Shown: positions 44,843 through 54,210, numbered from the stretch's first letter. The stretch: DNA of 64,000 nucleotides from Nodularia sphaerocarpa UHCC 0038 (GCF_022376295.1 NZ_CP060140.1:4220356-4284355), one strand, 5' to 3'. Translations and numbers: made by a program. Notes: generated by a model not told the origin, from the letters alone.

Positions 44843-45604
44843 ATGAAAATTGTCGAAGAAACGCACACTAGAATACGGCTCCAGCACCTACCGATTCGCA
44901 GATGGTTATTTGGGGGATCATTTTTTATTGGCTGTTTGGGTTTTCTGATTTACTGCTTGTTTTTTGATTTTGCTACCGCCAGACTCACTTGCGAACGCCC
45001 TTTAGCTAACGAAATGAACTGTGAATTGAGGCGGTTTAGTTTGCTGGGAAGGAAACAGAGGCTGAGAATTTTTGATATTGAGAACGCATACGTGAAGACT
45101 ACTAGACATAGCAAGAGTACAAAATATCACGTTGTCATTCAGACTTCCGTGGGAGAACGGTATTTGATATCTGGTCAGAGCTATGGAAAAAATCAGCAAG
45201 ATTCCCAGGAAATTAACAATTTTATTAATTCTGGGCAAAGGTCTTTATTACTAGAACAAAATCAACGTCAATGGATGTTGTTCAAAAACTTATGTCTGTT
45301 AATTGGGATGGCTATTAGTGCTTTTGAATTAACAGCGCCTGTGAGTAATTGTATTTTCTACAAAAGTCTGAATCAGGTATTTATTGAGCGTAAAAGTTTA
45401 CGTGTTCAGAAAGTTATCGAGGAACCGCTAGAAAATATTCTGCGTGTGGATATTCGAGATAAGCAATTTAAATACGGTAAACTTTATCGGGCTGTGATTG
45501 TGCTGCAATCTTTTGATGAGATTCCTATTAATCCAGAATATACTGATGAAGATAGCGTCCGTTATGCTGTGGCTAGGATAAATTCTTTTTTGGTTTATTT
45601 GTAG
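44843..45604 (+). CDS. Hypothetical integral membrane protein
   Basis: This 253-residue protein has two hydrophobic segments (about 24-44 and 148-165) and two soluble parts of PH-like or DUF-like beta content (LRIFDIENAYVKTTR, and SLRVQKVIEEPLENILRVDI). The similar wording of the two soluble parts suggests an internal duplication, not a proven one. I start at the ATG at 44843; a TTG one codon earlier is less likely. The function is unknown. Confidence 0.6.
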   Translation: MKIVEETHTRIRLQHLPIRRWLFGGSFFIGCLGFLIYCLFFDFATARLTCERPLANEMNCELRRFSLLGRKQRLRIFDIENAYVKTTRHSKSTKYHVVIQTSVGERYLISGQSYGKNQQDSQEINNFINSGQRSLLLEQNQRQWMLFKNLCLLIGMAISAFELTAPVSNCIFYKSLNQVFIERKSLRVQKVIEEPLENILRVDIRDKQFKYGKLYRAVIVLQSFDEIPINPEYTDEDSVRYAVARINSFLVYL

Positions 45605-45728
45605 GGGCGGGTTCATTAATATCCCCGTTAATGATGAATGATATCTGTAAACCTGCCCCTAATTGAGTTTTAATTTGAGGGCTGTTCGCGCAGCGTTCCC
45701 GTAGGGTAGCCCTCACTACAAACGTTGA

Positions 45729-46724
45729 TTAAGCTTTCTTTAACCAGCTAAACATGGCGCGTAAGTCTTTACCGACTTCTTCAATGGGATGTTCGGCTTC
45801 TTGACGACGCATGGCGGTAAATCCTGGTTTACCAGATTGATTTTCTAAGACAAATTCCCGCGCAAATTGTCCAGATTGAATTTCGCTGAGAATCTTCTTC
45901 ATTTCAGCTTTGGTTGTGTCGTTGACGATGCGGGGACCACGGGTGTAGTCGCCATACTCGGCTGTGTTTGAAATGCTATCACGCATTTCGGCTAGTCCGC
46001 CTTCTACAACTAAGTCAACAATCAATTTAACTTCGTGGAGACATTCAAAGTAAGCTAATTCTGGTTGATATCCAGCTTCTACTAAGGTTTCAAATCCAGC
46101 TTTAATTAAGGCGCTTAAACCACCACACAATACTGCTTGTTCACCAAATAAATCTGTTTCGGTTTCTTCGCGGAATGTGGTTTCGAGTATACCGGCGCGT
46201 GTCCCACCAATACCTCTAGCATAAGCCATTGCGCGATCGCGTGCCTGACCACTAGCATTTTGATAAACTGCAAACAGCGCGGGTACGCCTTGTCCTTGTT
46301 CATAGGTACGACGCACCAAGTGTCCGGGGCCTTTGGGTGCTACCATTACCACGTCTACGTTAGCTGGTGGTACAACTTGTCCAAAGTGAATATTAAAGCC
46401 GTGGGCGAAGGCGACAACGTTTCCTTCTTCTAGATTTGGTTCAATTTCTTCTTTGTAAACTGTCTTTTGGACTTCATCAGGTAATAATATCATGATGAAA
46501 TCAGCAGCTTTCGCAGCATCGCCGACAGATTTCACAGTTAAACCAGCTGCTTCGGCTTTTGCTGCTGACTTACTACCCGGATATAGTCCCACAATCACGT
46601 TCAAACCACTATCTTTTAGATTAAGGGCGTGAGCATGACCTTGGGAACCATAGCCAATAATGGCAATTGTTTTTCCAGCCAAAAGGTCTAAATTGGCATC
46701 TTCGTCATAATACATCCGGGCCAT
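45729..46724 (-). CDS. ilvC: Ketol-acid reductoisomerase
   Basis: This enzyme catalyses the second step of valine, leucine and isoleucine synthesis, with NADPH and Mg2+. It is a class I (short) enzyme of 331 residues. The cofactor motif GYGSQGHAHALNLKDSG and the C-terminal knotted domain (Glu-rich metal sites EETETDLFGEQ and CLHEVK) are present. Two in-frame ATGs compete. AGGAG is directly adjacent to the first ATG (46733), which allows no spacer, and nine bases before the second (46724), which is optimal. I therefore start at M-A-R-M-Y-Y. It is a single gene. Confidence 0.96.
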   Translation of the reverse strand: MARMYYDEDANLDLLAGKTIAIIGYGSQGHAHALNLKDSGLNVIVGLYPGSKSAAKAEAAGLTVKSVGDAAKAADFIMILLPDEVQKTVYKEEIEPNLEEGNVVAFAHGFNIHFGQVVPPANVDVVMVAPKGPGHLVRRTYEQGQGVPALFAVYQNASGQARDRAMAYARGIGGTRAGILETTFREETETDLFGEQAVLCGGLSALIKAGFETLVEAGYQPELAYFECLHEVKLIVDLVVEGGLAEMRDSISNTAEYGDYTRGPRIVNDTTKAEMKKILSEIQSGQFAREFVLENQSGKPGFTAMRRQEAEHPIEEVGKDLRAMFSWLKKA

Positions 46725-46851
46725 AATATGCATCTCCTGTCAGCAGCATGGTCATTAATTAGCAGCTTTCGATTGTACCTTAAATCAGTGGACAGTGAAC
46801 AGTGAACAGTTATCACGCCGATTTGTCTGATAACTGATAACTGATAACTGG

Positions 46852-47721
46852 TCAAGAAGTGGCTTGATCTATTTTTTGCACTTCTGCATCTGATAGTTTC
46901 ACATTGACAGCACGCACTGTGTCTTCGATGCTGGAAACTTTGCTAGCGCCAGGAATGGGCAATATACATGGGGATTTGGAACGCAACCATGCTAAGACGA
47001 TACAGTATAATGATACGTTTTTTTCTTGGGCTATTTGGGCGATCGCCTGAAAATCTGGCAAGTTGCTATGGCGACGCATTCCCCCAAAGGGACTCCAAGG
47101 CAAAAAGGTGATTTTTTCCTGTTCACAATATTGCAACACGCCATCGGTTTCTGGTTGTCTTTCCCAAGGACTGTATTGATTCTGCACAGAGACAATATCG
47201 ACTACATCCCGCGCTTGTTTAATTTGTTCTACAGAAAAGTTAGAAACTCCGACAAATCGAATTAAACCGGCTTCTACTGCTTCTTTGGCTGGTTTCAGGG
47301 ATGCTTCTATGGTATAATTAGAATCTGGAGAATGGTATTGCCACAAATCAATGGGTTTGTCTCCTCCGAAAATTTCAAAGCTTTCGCGAATGGTTTGGCG
47401 TAAATGTTCTGGGTTGCCGTTACGTCCCCAACTACCATCAGGTCGCATTAAACCGCCTTTGGTGGCGACTATTACTTGACTGATATCACCTTTGTAAGTT
47501 GTCAGTGCTTGGTGAATTAGTCGCTCGTTGTGGTGTTTGTCTGATTCATCTTTGCAGTAAGAGTCGGCAGTGTCAATAAATGTAATGCCTAAATCTAAGG
47601 CGCGATGAATGACTGCGATTGATTGGGATTCAGGTGGGCGATCGTATATTGACATGGGCATTCCACCTAAGCCGATTGCACTTACGTATACACCTGTATT
47701 TCCTATTTGTTTGGTTTCCAT
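46852..47721 (-). CDS. Aldo/keto reductase
   Basis: This 289-residue TIM-barrel NADPH-dependent carbonyl reductase has the catalytic tetrad D50, Y55, K88 and H130 (FIDTADSY, ATKGG, WQYH). The end ILPIPGASKVSSIEDTVRA is the NADPH-binding loop. The physiological substrate is unknown. It is a single gene, with no partner on the strand within 90 bases except ilvC downstream, 128 bases away past a repeat block. Confidence 0.92.
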   Translation of the reverse strand: METKQIGNTGVYVSAIGLGGMPMSIYDRPPESQSIAVIHRALDLGITFIDTADSYCKDESDKHHNERLIHQALTTYKGDISQVIVATKGGLMRPDGSWGRNGNPEHLRQTIRESFEIFGGDKPIDLWQYHSPDSNYTIEASLKPAKEAVEAGLIRFVGVSNFSVEQIKQARDVVDIVSVQNQYSPWERQPETDGVLQYCEQEKITFLPWSPFGGMRRHSNLPDFQAIAQIAQEKNVSLYCIVLAWLRSKSPCILPIPGASKVSSIEDTVRAVNVKLSDAEVQKIDQATS

Positions 47722-48442
47722 GCTTTTGGTTTTAGTTTGCAGTACTATTACTTAATTTAGTAGCTGCTCTGGGTTTTTTGACAATTCGTCTATGGGGTGG
47801 TTTATTTCTCGTACACAAGGGCGGGTATCTTTGCCCAGACCACAAGATTTAGAATATTACAGCTATTTTCAGGTAAATAGACCACGCGGGGCGCAAGGCT
47901 TTGCTATGGATTTAACGAACCACAGAGGCACAGAGAACACAGAGAAATCAGGAAGAGAGAGGTTTTTTATTTGTCGGTCTCTCAAGTCTCTGTTACATAA
48001 ATCGCAACTATGCCTAATTTGAGTTTTTATCCAGCCATACTGAGAGGATGTTTCATCTATCTGGGGGTAGGTTATGCGCGTCTAGACGAAATTTCCACAA
48101 AAATCTGCTGTGTTTGTCAGTGCTTTATTGGGTGGGGTTTGAAGCTGTAAATTAAATTCTAGACAAAAATACCCACGTCTTACTGATTGTCTACTTCTTT
48201 AAATATGCGTCTCTAAATTCTGTGTCACCAGATAAGAGATATCTCTTAACTCTTCATCTGTGTGCATCTGTGTGCATCTGTGGTCGATTATTTCCTAATT
48301 TCCACCGAACTGACAGCCAAGCATATCCGAGAAATTACCGGACATCACATAATGACTTTGCAGTTTGTACTAATTAACACGAAACAATGAGGCTGATGAA
48401 TGCCAAGATCAAAATAACAAAGCCAAGAGTATTGAAAATAAT
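47722..48442. other. Long repeat-rich gap between aldo/keto reductase and SagB-like genes
   Basis: These 721 bases hold a GC-rich palindromic element (47816-47850, AAGGGCGGGTATCTTTGCCC), an AACCACAGAGGCACAGAGAACACAGAGA block (47919-47946) and a TCATCTGTGTGCATCTGTGTG run (48258-48280) typical of Nostocales genomes. The last 100 bases are AT-rich and could contain the sagB promoter. Short open frames across it translate repeat sequence and were not accepted. Confidence 0.55.
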
Positions 48443-49975
48443 ATGCCAGAAATACGCGAATCCATCGCTCAACACTACCACGAACGGACTAAATACGATC
48501 CTGAGACTCTAGCCTCCAAATCTCAGGGGTTAGACTGGGCTAAACAGCCAGTACCGTTCAAAGAGTACAAAATTGGGACAACTTTTGACCTCAAACCCTA
48601 TATCCAGGATACATCAGAAACCTTTGCTAATAACCCAGATGCTCAATGGTGGCAGAGACTTTCACGGTTATTATTCCGCAGTTATGGACTAACGGCAAGA
48701 ATGCCTTCAATGGGGAGTGCTGTATATTTACGCGCTGCGCCCAGTGCGGGGGGGTTATATCCGGCGGAAGTGTATCTAGTGTCCCGTGGTACGCCGTTAT
48801 TACCGCCTGGATTATATAATTACCAATGTCGGACTCATTCCCTGATGCACTATTGGGAAAGTGATGTTTGGCAAACTTTGCAAGAAGCTTGTTTTTGGCA
48901 TCCAGCCGTTGAAAATACCCAATTGGCAATTATCATTACTGGGGTTTTTTATCGTTCAGTATGGCGATATGAAGATAGAGCCTATCGCCGAATATTTTTA
49001 GATACGGGGCATCTGCTGGGCAATATAGAGCTAGCTGCGGCAATGAATGACTATCGCCCACACTTGATTGGTGGTTTTGTGGATGAAGCCATCAATGATT
49101 TACTTTATATAGATTCGCAACAAGAAGGTGCGATCGCTGTCCTGCCTCTGGCAGACTTATTAGATATCCGACAAAATTTACCACTGGGATGTACAGCTTT
49201 ACCCTCAGCCTGCGAAACTAATTATCCGCCCATTCCCGATGGTGAACTGCTGAAATATTTTCATTGTCGTACCCAAATTCAACCAGGTGTCACTGGTAAG
49301 CTGAATTTACCAAGGGTGAAGCCAGAGAAAATATTGGCGGATAAATACAATTTTCCTTTCTGTCTGAAAATTCCCACAGATACCACGCCGATTTCCTGGG
49401 GAACAAAACTGTCAGATTTGGAAAGCACCATGTACAAGCGACGTTCTACCCGCGCCTACAGTGGTGATGATTTAAGCTTCGATGAACTCAAAAGCTTACT
49501 TGATTTCACCTATCAATCACAAAATTACATCGACCAAGGTTTAGATAGTTCTCCAGACTACTTTGACCTGAATTTAATTGAAACATTTATTGCTGTGAGT
49601 GGGGTAAAAGGTCTGGAGTCAGGCTGTTATTATTACGCACCTAAAGCCCAAGAATTACGACAAATTCGCTTTAAAAACTTTCGGCGTGAGTTACATTTTC
49701 TTTGCTTGGGGCAAGATTTAGGGAGAGATGCAGCCGCCGTGCTGTTCCATACAGCTGATCTTAAAAGTGCGATCGCACAATATGGCGATCGCGTTTACCG
49801 TTATTTACATACAGATGCGGGACATTTAGGACAAAGGTTGAACTTAGCCGCAACTAACCTGGGTGTAGGTGTCAGTGGTATCGGTGGCTTCTTCGACGAC
49901 CAAGTAAATGAGATTTTAGGCATTCCCGCAGACGAAGCTGTGATATATGTGACAACACTGGGAAGACCAAGGTAA
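48443..49975 (+). CDS. SagB/ThcOx family nitroreductase-like dehydrogenase
   Basis: This 510-residue protein holds two nitroreductase-fold domains (about 60-260 and 330-510). The second has the FMN-type motifs MYKRRSTRAYSGDDLSFDELKSLLD and TDAGHLGQRLNLAATNLGVGV; the first has APSAGGLYPAEVYLV and DTGHLLGNIELAAAM. In RiPP clusters such enzymes oxidise azolines to azoles, but no cyclodehydratase (YcaO) or precursor is adjacent, so this may be a housekeeping dehydrogenase. The tandem domain arrangement is common in cyanobacteria. Confidence 0.85.
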   Translation: MPEIRESIAQHYHERTKYDPETLASKSQGLDWAKQPVPFKEYKIGTTFDLKPYIQDTSETFANNPDAQWWQRLSRLLFRSYGLTARMPSMGSAVYLRAAPSAGGLYPAEVYLVSRGTPLLPPGLYNYQCRTHSLMHYWESDVWQTLQEACFWHPAVENTQLAIIITGVFYRSVWRYEDRAYRRIFLDTGHLLGNIELAAAMNDYRPHLIGGFVDEAINDLLYIDSQQEGAIAVLPLADLLDIRQNLPLGCTALPSACETNYPPIPDGELLKYFHCRTQIQPGVTGKLNLPRVKPEKILADKYNFPFCLKIPTDTTPISWGTKLSDLESTMYKRRSTRAYSGDDLSFDELKSLLDFTYQSQNYIDQGLDSSPDYFDLNLIETFIAVSGVKGLESGCYYYAPKAQELRQIRFKNFRRELHFLCLGQDLGRDAAAVLFHTADLKSAIAQYGDRVYRYLHTDAGHLGQRLNLAATNLGVGVSGIGGFFDDQVNEILGIPADEAVIYVTTLGRPR

Positions 49976-50069
49976 TAGAATTAGAAACCTAACCCCCCAA
50001 CCCCCTTCCCTACCAGGGAAGGGGGAGAATTCAAAGCCTCTCTCCTCGTAGGAGAGAGGTCTCTTAATC

Positions 50070-51134
50070 TCAGCTTATAGAAGGAACGGAAATGCAATTT
50101 TCCAACTGAGACATCAGAGTTTCACGATCTAAATCTTGACCAATGAATACTAACTGAGTTTTCGGTGTACCCTTCCATTGGTCATCATCCAAAGTAAAGC
50201 GTTTACCGCAAAGGTGGAAAATATGACGGTTGGGACTTTCTTCAAACCAGATAATTCCTTTAGCCCGGAAAATATTTGCGGGTAATTCATTATCTAAGAA
50301 ATACTGAAATTTTCTAATCCCCAAAGGTTGGTCAGTTTGGAAAGAGATAGAAGTAAAACCATCATTTTCTAAATGGTGGGAATGATCATGGTGGTGATGA
50401 TCATGATCATCGTGGTCACATTTTGAGTGATCATGATCATGGTGTTCATGGTCGTGATCATGTTTATCTGCTTCATCAAAATACTTTTCAGATGCAAACA
50501 AACCCACACTGAGAATTAAAGGAAGTGGAACTTGCGATCGCTCTGTGCGGATAATTCTCGCACCTTCTTTGATATCATTGATTTTGCGTTCCAAATCATT
50601 CAACGCCGCCTCATCAACCAAATCAGCTTTGTTGAGAATAATTATATCACCATAGGCGATTTGACTATATGCCGCCTCAGAGTTAAATAAATCCAGGCTG
50701 TAGTTAGCTGCATCTACTACAGTAATAATCGAATCAAGACGAGTTAAATCGCGTAATTCTGTACCGAGAAAGGTTAAAGCAACTGGTAACGGGTCAGCCA
50801 AACCCGTGGTTTCTACCACCAAATAATCGAGATTTTCTTGGCGTTCCAAAACTTGGTAAACTGCATCTACTAAATCATTATTAATAGTGCAGCAAATACA
50901 ACCATTGCTGAGAGCCACCATATTATCTTCGGTGGAGACAATTAGCTCATTGTCAATACCAATTTCCCCAAATTCATTAACTAAGACAGCAGTTTTTAAC
51001 CCTTGTTGATTACTGAGGATATGATTCAATAAAGTTGTTTTGCCACTACCAAGAAAACCAGTAATAATTGTGACTGGCATTCCTTGCTTCGGTGCATCCA
51101 TTGCTGTAAATTCGGAAGTAACTACTGATTGCAT
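50070..51134 (-). CDS. COG0523 (CobW/ZigA-type) GTPase metallochaperone with His-rich loop
   Basis: This 354-residue G3E GTPase has Walker A GFLGSGKT (26-33), the conserved GCICC metal site (78-82), guanine motif NKAD (168-171) and a C-terminal CobW_C domain. Residues 224-254 are His/Asp-rich with 16 histidines, a metal-binding loop. This group includes zinc chaperones such as ZigA/YeiR and cobalt proteins such as CobW. The divergent gene encodes the Zn enzyme CysRS, which favours zinc over cobalt, but this is inference. I start at the ATG at 51134; an upstream TTG would add seven residues. Confidence 0.9.
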   Translation of the reverse strand: MQSVVTSEFTAMDAPKQGMPVTIITGFLGSGKTTLLNHILSNQQGLKTAVLVNEFGEIGIDNELIVSTEDNMVALSNGCICCTINNDLVDAVYQVLERQENLDYLVVETTGLADPLPVALTFLGTELRDLTRLDSIITVVDAANYSLDLFNSEAAYSQIAYGDIIILNKADLVDEAALNDLERKINDIKEGARIIRTERSQVPLPLILSVGLFASEKYFDEADKHDHDHEHHDHDHSKCDHDDHDHHHHDHSHHLENDGFTSISFQTDQPLGIRKFQYFLDNELPANIFRAKGIIWFEESPNRHIFHLCGKRFTLDDDQWKGTPKTQLVFIGQDLDRETLMSQLENCISVPSIS

Positions 51135-51318
51135 AGCGCTGTGATTAAATATCAAAAAGTGAGAAAATATGAATGTAATTCAAATAGCGTAACCGGTTGA
51201 TTTGTCGGCAAGGGATGGTTTATTTCTGCCGTGCCGTACTAGCATAGGGATGCTGGACTGTTATTTCAGCTGTTTTACCCTATTATCACCTATCTCCAGA
51301 TTTCATAATTATTCTGTT

Positions 51319-52767
51319 ATGACCCTAACCCTTTACAATACTCTCACCCGTCGTCAAGAAGCATTTGCAACAGTGGAACCAGGCAAGGTTAAGATGTACT
51401 ATTGCGGTGTGACGGTGTATGATTACTGCCATTTGGGTCATGCCAGAGCTTGTATAGTGTGGGATATAGTGCGTAGATACCTCCAGTTTATCGGTTATGA
51501 GGTGCGCTATATCCAAAATTTTACCGATATTGATGACAAAATTCTCAAGCGATCGCGCGAAGAGCATTCATCGATGGAAGCTGTGGCTGAACGTTATATC
51601 AACGCCTACTTTGAGGATATGGGACGGCTGGGAATTAAACAAGCCGATGAATATCCCCGTGCGACTCACACCATGAATGGGATTCAGCGCTTAATTCATG
51701 AGTTGGAAAATAAAGGTTTTGCGTACCCGGCTGATGGTGATGTTTATTATGCAGTCCGGCAGTTTAATGAATATGGTAAGCTTTCTGGGCGCAAATTGTC
51801 AGATATGCAAGCCGGGGCTAGTGAGCGTGTGCAGGTAGCAGATCCAGAATATCAGAAAAAGAAAGACCCCTTTGATTTTGCCCTGTGGAAAGCCGCCAAA
51901 CCAGGAGAACCGTCCTGGGAATCACCTTGGGGCGCAGGTCGTCCGGGATGGCATATTGAATGCTCGGCAATGGTGCGCGATCGCCTCGGTGATACCATAG
52001 ACATTCACGCTGGTGGTGCTGACTTAATTTTTCCCCACCATGAAAACGAAATCGCCCAATCAGAAGCCGTCACAGGTAAACCCCTAGCAACTTACTGGCT
52101 ACATAACGGCATGGTGAAAGTTGATGGTGAGAAAATGTCCAAATCCTTGGGCAACTTTACCACAATTCGCGACTTGCTTAATCGTGGCGTTGAGCCAATG
52201 GCACTGCGGTTATTTGTCTTGATGGCACAATATCGCAAACCTATCGATTTTACCGAAGATGCGATCGCAGCTGCAACTAACGGCTGGCATACCCTCAAAG
52301 AAGGGTTACTATTTGGTTATGAATACGGTGAAAAACTGGCATGGGGAACGGGGACAGGGGAAAACTTAACTTCTGAAATCCACATTCAGCGTTTCCAAGA
52401 AGCCGTAAATGATGACTTTAATTTTCCCGGTGGTTTAGCAGTGTTATTTGAATTAGCCAAGGAACTGCGCCGTCAAGGAAATATTATCGTACATCAAGGA
52501 AAAACAGAAACATCTCCCGAAGAGTTACAAAAACAATGGCAAACCCTGGTTATTTTAGCAGAAGTTTTTGGTTTAGTCGCCCAACCACAAGCAGAAAATG
52601 CTATAATAGAGGGTTTAAGTGATAGCGAAATAGAAGATTTAATTCAACAACGACAAGCAGCCCGTAAAGCCAAAGATTTTGCCGAAAGCGATCGCATTCG
52701 TGACCAACTACAAGCAGAAGGTATTACATTAATTGATAGCCGTGATGGTACTCGCTGGCATCGTTAG
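51319..52767 (+). CDS. cysS: Cysteinyl-tRNA synthetase
   Basis: CysRS attaches cysteine to tRNA-Cys. From the ATG at 51319 the protein has 482 residues, starting MTLTLYNTLTRRQEAF, the family's usual start; an open frame begins earlier but lacks similarity. The zinc cysteine C29, the HLGH signature (38-41), KMSKSLGN and the ECSAM zinc segment are present. It is divergent from the COG0523 gene across 184 bases. A weakly Zur-box-like site is discussed in the findings. Confidence 0.95.
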   Translation: MTLTLYNTLTRRQEAFATVEPGKVKMYYCGVTVYDYCHLGHARACIVWDIVRRYLQFIGYEVRYIQNFTDIDDKILKRSREEHSSMEAVAERYINAYFEDMGRLGIKQADEYPRATHTMNGIQRLIHELENKGFAYPADGDVYYAVRQFNEYGKLSGRKLSDMQAGASERVQVADPEYQKKKDPFDFALWKAAKPGEPSWESPWGAGRPGWHIECSAMVRDRLGDTIDIHAGGADLIFPHHENEIAQSEAVTGKPLATYWLHNGMVKVDGEKMSKSLGNFTTIRDLLNRGVEPMALRLFVLMAQYRKPIDFTEDAIAAATNGWHTLKEGLLFGYEYGEKLAWGTGTGENLTSEIHIQRFQEAVNDDFNFPGGLAVLFELAKELRRQGNIIVHQGKTETSPEELQKQWQTLVILAEVFGLVAQPQAENAIIEGLSDSEIEDLIQQRQAARKAKDFAESDRIRDQLQAEGITLIDSRDGTRWHR

Positions 52768-52781
52768 AGTGAAAAATAATC

Positions 52782-52807
52782 TAGAGACGTTCCATGGAAC
52801 GTCTCTA
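52782..52807. repeat. Palindrome family copy 5 (26 bp perfect, centre TTCCATGGAA)
   Basis: TAGAGACGTTCCA followed by its exact reverse complement, then CAAGGGTTCAAA. It has the same centre as the copy at 9549. It lies 15 bases after the cysS stop codon. Confidence 0.9.
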
Positions 52808-52853
52808 CAAGGGTTCAAAATAACGTATATTTTATTTTCGGATATATCTTCTA

Positions 52854-52900
52854 ATGACCAATGACCAATGACCAATGACCAATGACTAATGACTAATGAC
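52854..52900. repeat. STRR heptamer array (ATGACYA, seven copies) supplying the start of the AI-2E gene
   Basis: ATGAC recurs every seven bases at 52854, 52861, 52868, 52875, 52882, 52889 and 52896. The last one is the start codon of the permease gene. Upstream copies in its frame read M-T-N-D then stop, so they cannot extend the protein. Confidence 0.9.
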
Positions 52901-54047
52901 TAATAACCAGCGTAAGTCTATTTCCTTATCTGACCTCTTGTTAATTGTCGCCGTTTTCTTTCTCGTAATATTATTGTGGCAATTACGGAGCTTAATAGTA
53001 ACTTTAATGATAGCTGTAGTATTGGCAGCTGCGATCGCACCATTAGTAAACGCCGCCGAAAAATTGCATCTTCCCCGTTGGCTAGGCGTAATCATCGTCT
53101 ACGTTAGCCTAATTTTTGGATTAATTGGCGCAGGTTTAATCATTGGACCATCTGTTTCCGAACAAATTCAGCTATTAGCCAGTAAATTGCCAATTTATTT
53201 AGATAATTTATTGATTGCGGTGGAAAATCTCGCCTTGCGATTGGGAATCACTCAAATCGAGTCAGTAGAAGAATTTCTTGACATCCAATCACTGACGAAT
53301 TGGTTATTTCGTTCCAGTCAACAGCTACTCGTGCGTTCCTTCGGCTTTACTCGTGGCTTTATTGGCGGCGTAGTCAATTTAATTTTAGCCCTAGTCATGT
53401 CCGCCTACATGGTCGCTGGAAGCAAAAGCTTAGTCAAAGGTCTAGTCAGTCTGTTTCCCCAACCGTGGGATGAACGTCTAGCCGACCAAGTTATACCTAT
53501 TTCTCGCCGCATGGGGGGATATATTCAAGGGCGAGTTTTAGTTTCCGCCATTTTAGGCGTTGTGATTACCGTAGGATTGAGGATTTTAGGACTATCAGAA
53601 TTTGCCTTAGCCCTCGGTGTAATTGCTGGGTTTACCAACTTAATTCCGTTTGTCGGTCCAGTATTAGGGGCAATTCCGGCTTTAATTGTCGCAATTCCTC
53701 AAAGTGGCTTGACTTTTCTCTGGGTATTGCTATTATTTGTGATCATTCAAAATTTAGAAACTTATGTACTTGACCCCTTGCTAGTCGGTTCTTCAGTGCG
53801 AGTGCGTCCTTTATATCAACTTTTAGCCGTACTAGGAGGAACACAAGTTTTAGGGATTATTGGCGCTGTCATTGTCCCCCCTTGGGTGGCTGGTGTCGGT
53901 GTCCTCGTGGAAAACCTTTATTTACAACCGAAGTTTTTGAATGAAGAAAAAGCCGCTATTTACAAACTGGCGCTAAATTCCGATAATCAACCAACATCAG
54001 ATTCAGGTAATATATCCGATGGTGTTTCTCAAGGTCAGGAAAAATAA
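52896..54047 (+). CDS. AI-2E family (PerM/TqsA-like) membrane permease
   Basis: This 383-residue inner-membrane protein has the topology of the AI-2 exporter/PerM family: paired helices near the N-terminus (about 13-55), a central amphipathic region (about 80-150), then clustered helices (about 150-335), with FTNLIPFVGPVLGAIPALIVA as the family signature. The substrate is not known in cyanobacteria. The start codon lies in the last unit of the heptamer array, and no separate ribosome-binding site is seen. The last 25 residues are hydrophilic. Confidence 0.87.
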   Translation: MTNNQRKSISLSDLLLIVAVFFLVILLWQLRSLIVTLMIAVVLAAAIAPLVNAAEKLHLPRWLGVIIVYVSLIFGLIGAGLIIGPSVSEQIQLLASKLPIYLDNLLIAVENLALRLGITQIESVEEFLDIQSLTNWLFRSSQQLLVRSFGFTRGFIGGVVNLILALVMSAYMVAGSKSLVKGLVSLFPQPWDERLADQVIPISRRMGGYIQGRVLVSAILGVVITVGLRILGLSEFALALGVIAGFTNLIPFVGPVLGAIPALIVAIPQSGLTFLWVLLLFVIIQNLETYVLDPLLVGSSVRVRPLYQLLAVLGGTQVLGIIGAVIVPPWVAGVGVLVENLYLQPKFLNEEKAAIYKLALNSDNQPTSDSGNISDGVSQGQEK

Positions 54048-54210
54048 GTTAATTTAAAGCGGTTTCATATTTTGAGCCATTTCCTCCACATAAAGCACTT
54101 TGCAAGTAAATGAAGTACACACTTAATATTATAAACCTTGTGGGGGAGGGCAAGGAACGCCCGTCCTTGTATGCCTTATTCAGATGAGATATGCTGTAAA
54201 TGTAAGGGGC

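Noticed and set aside
47792..48022. A 76-codon open frame in the gap before the SagB-like gene
   Set aside because: It translates known interspersed repeats (AAGGGCGGGTATC, ACAGAGGCACAGAGAACACAGAG) and has no ribosome-binding site or domain.
48443..49975. SagB-like gene as part of a thiazole/oxazole peptide cluster
   Set aside because: No YcaO cyclodehydratase, precursor peptide or exporter is adjacent; tandem-domain SagB proteins also occur alone in cyanobacteria.
51202..51318. An upstream extension of CysRS by 39 residues
   Set aside because: The extra residues have no family similarity, and the standard start M-T-L-T-L-Y-N at 51319 fits known CysRS proteins.
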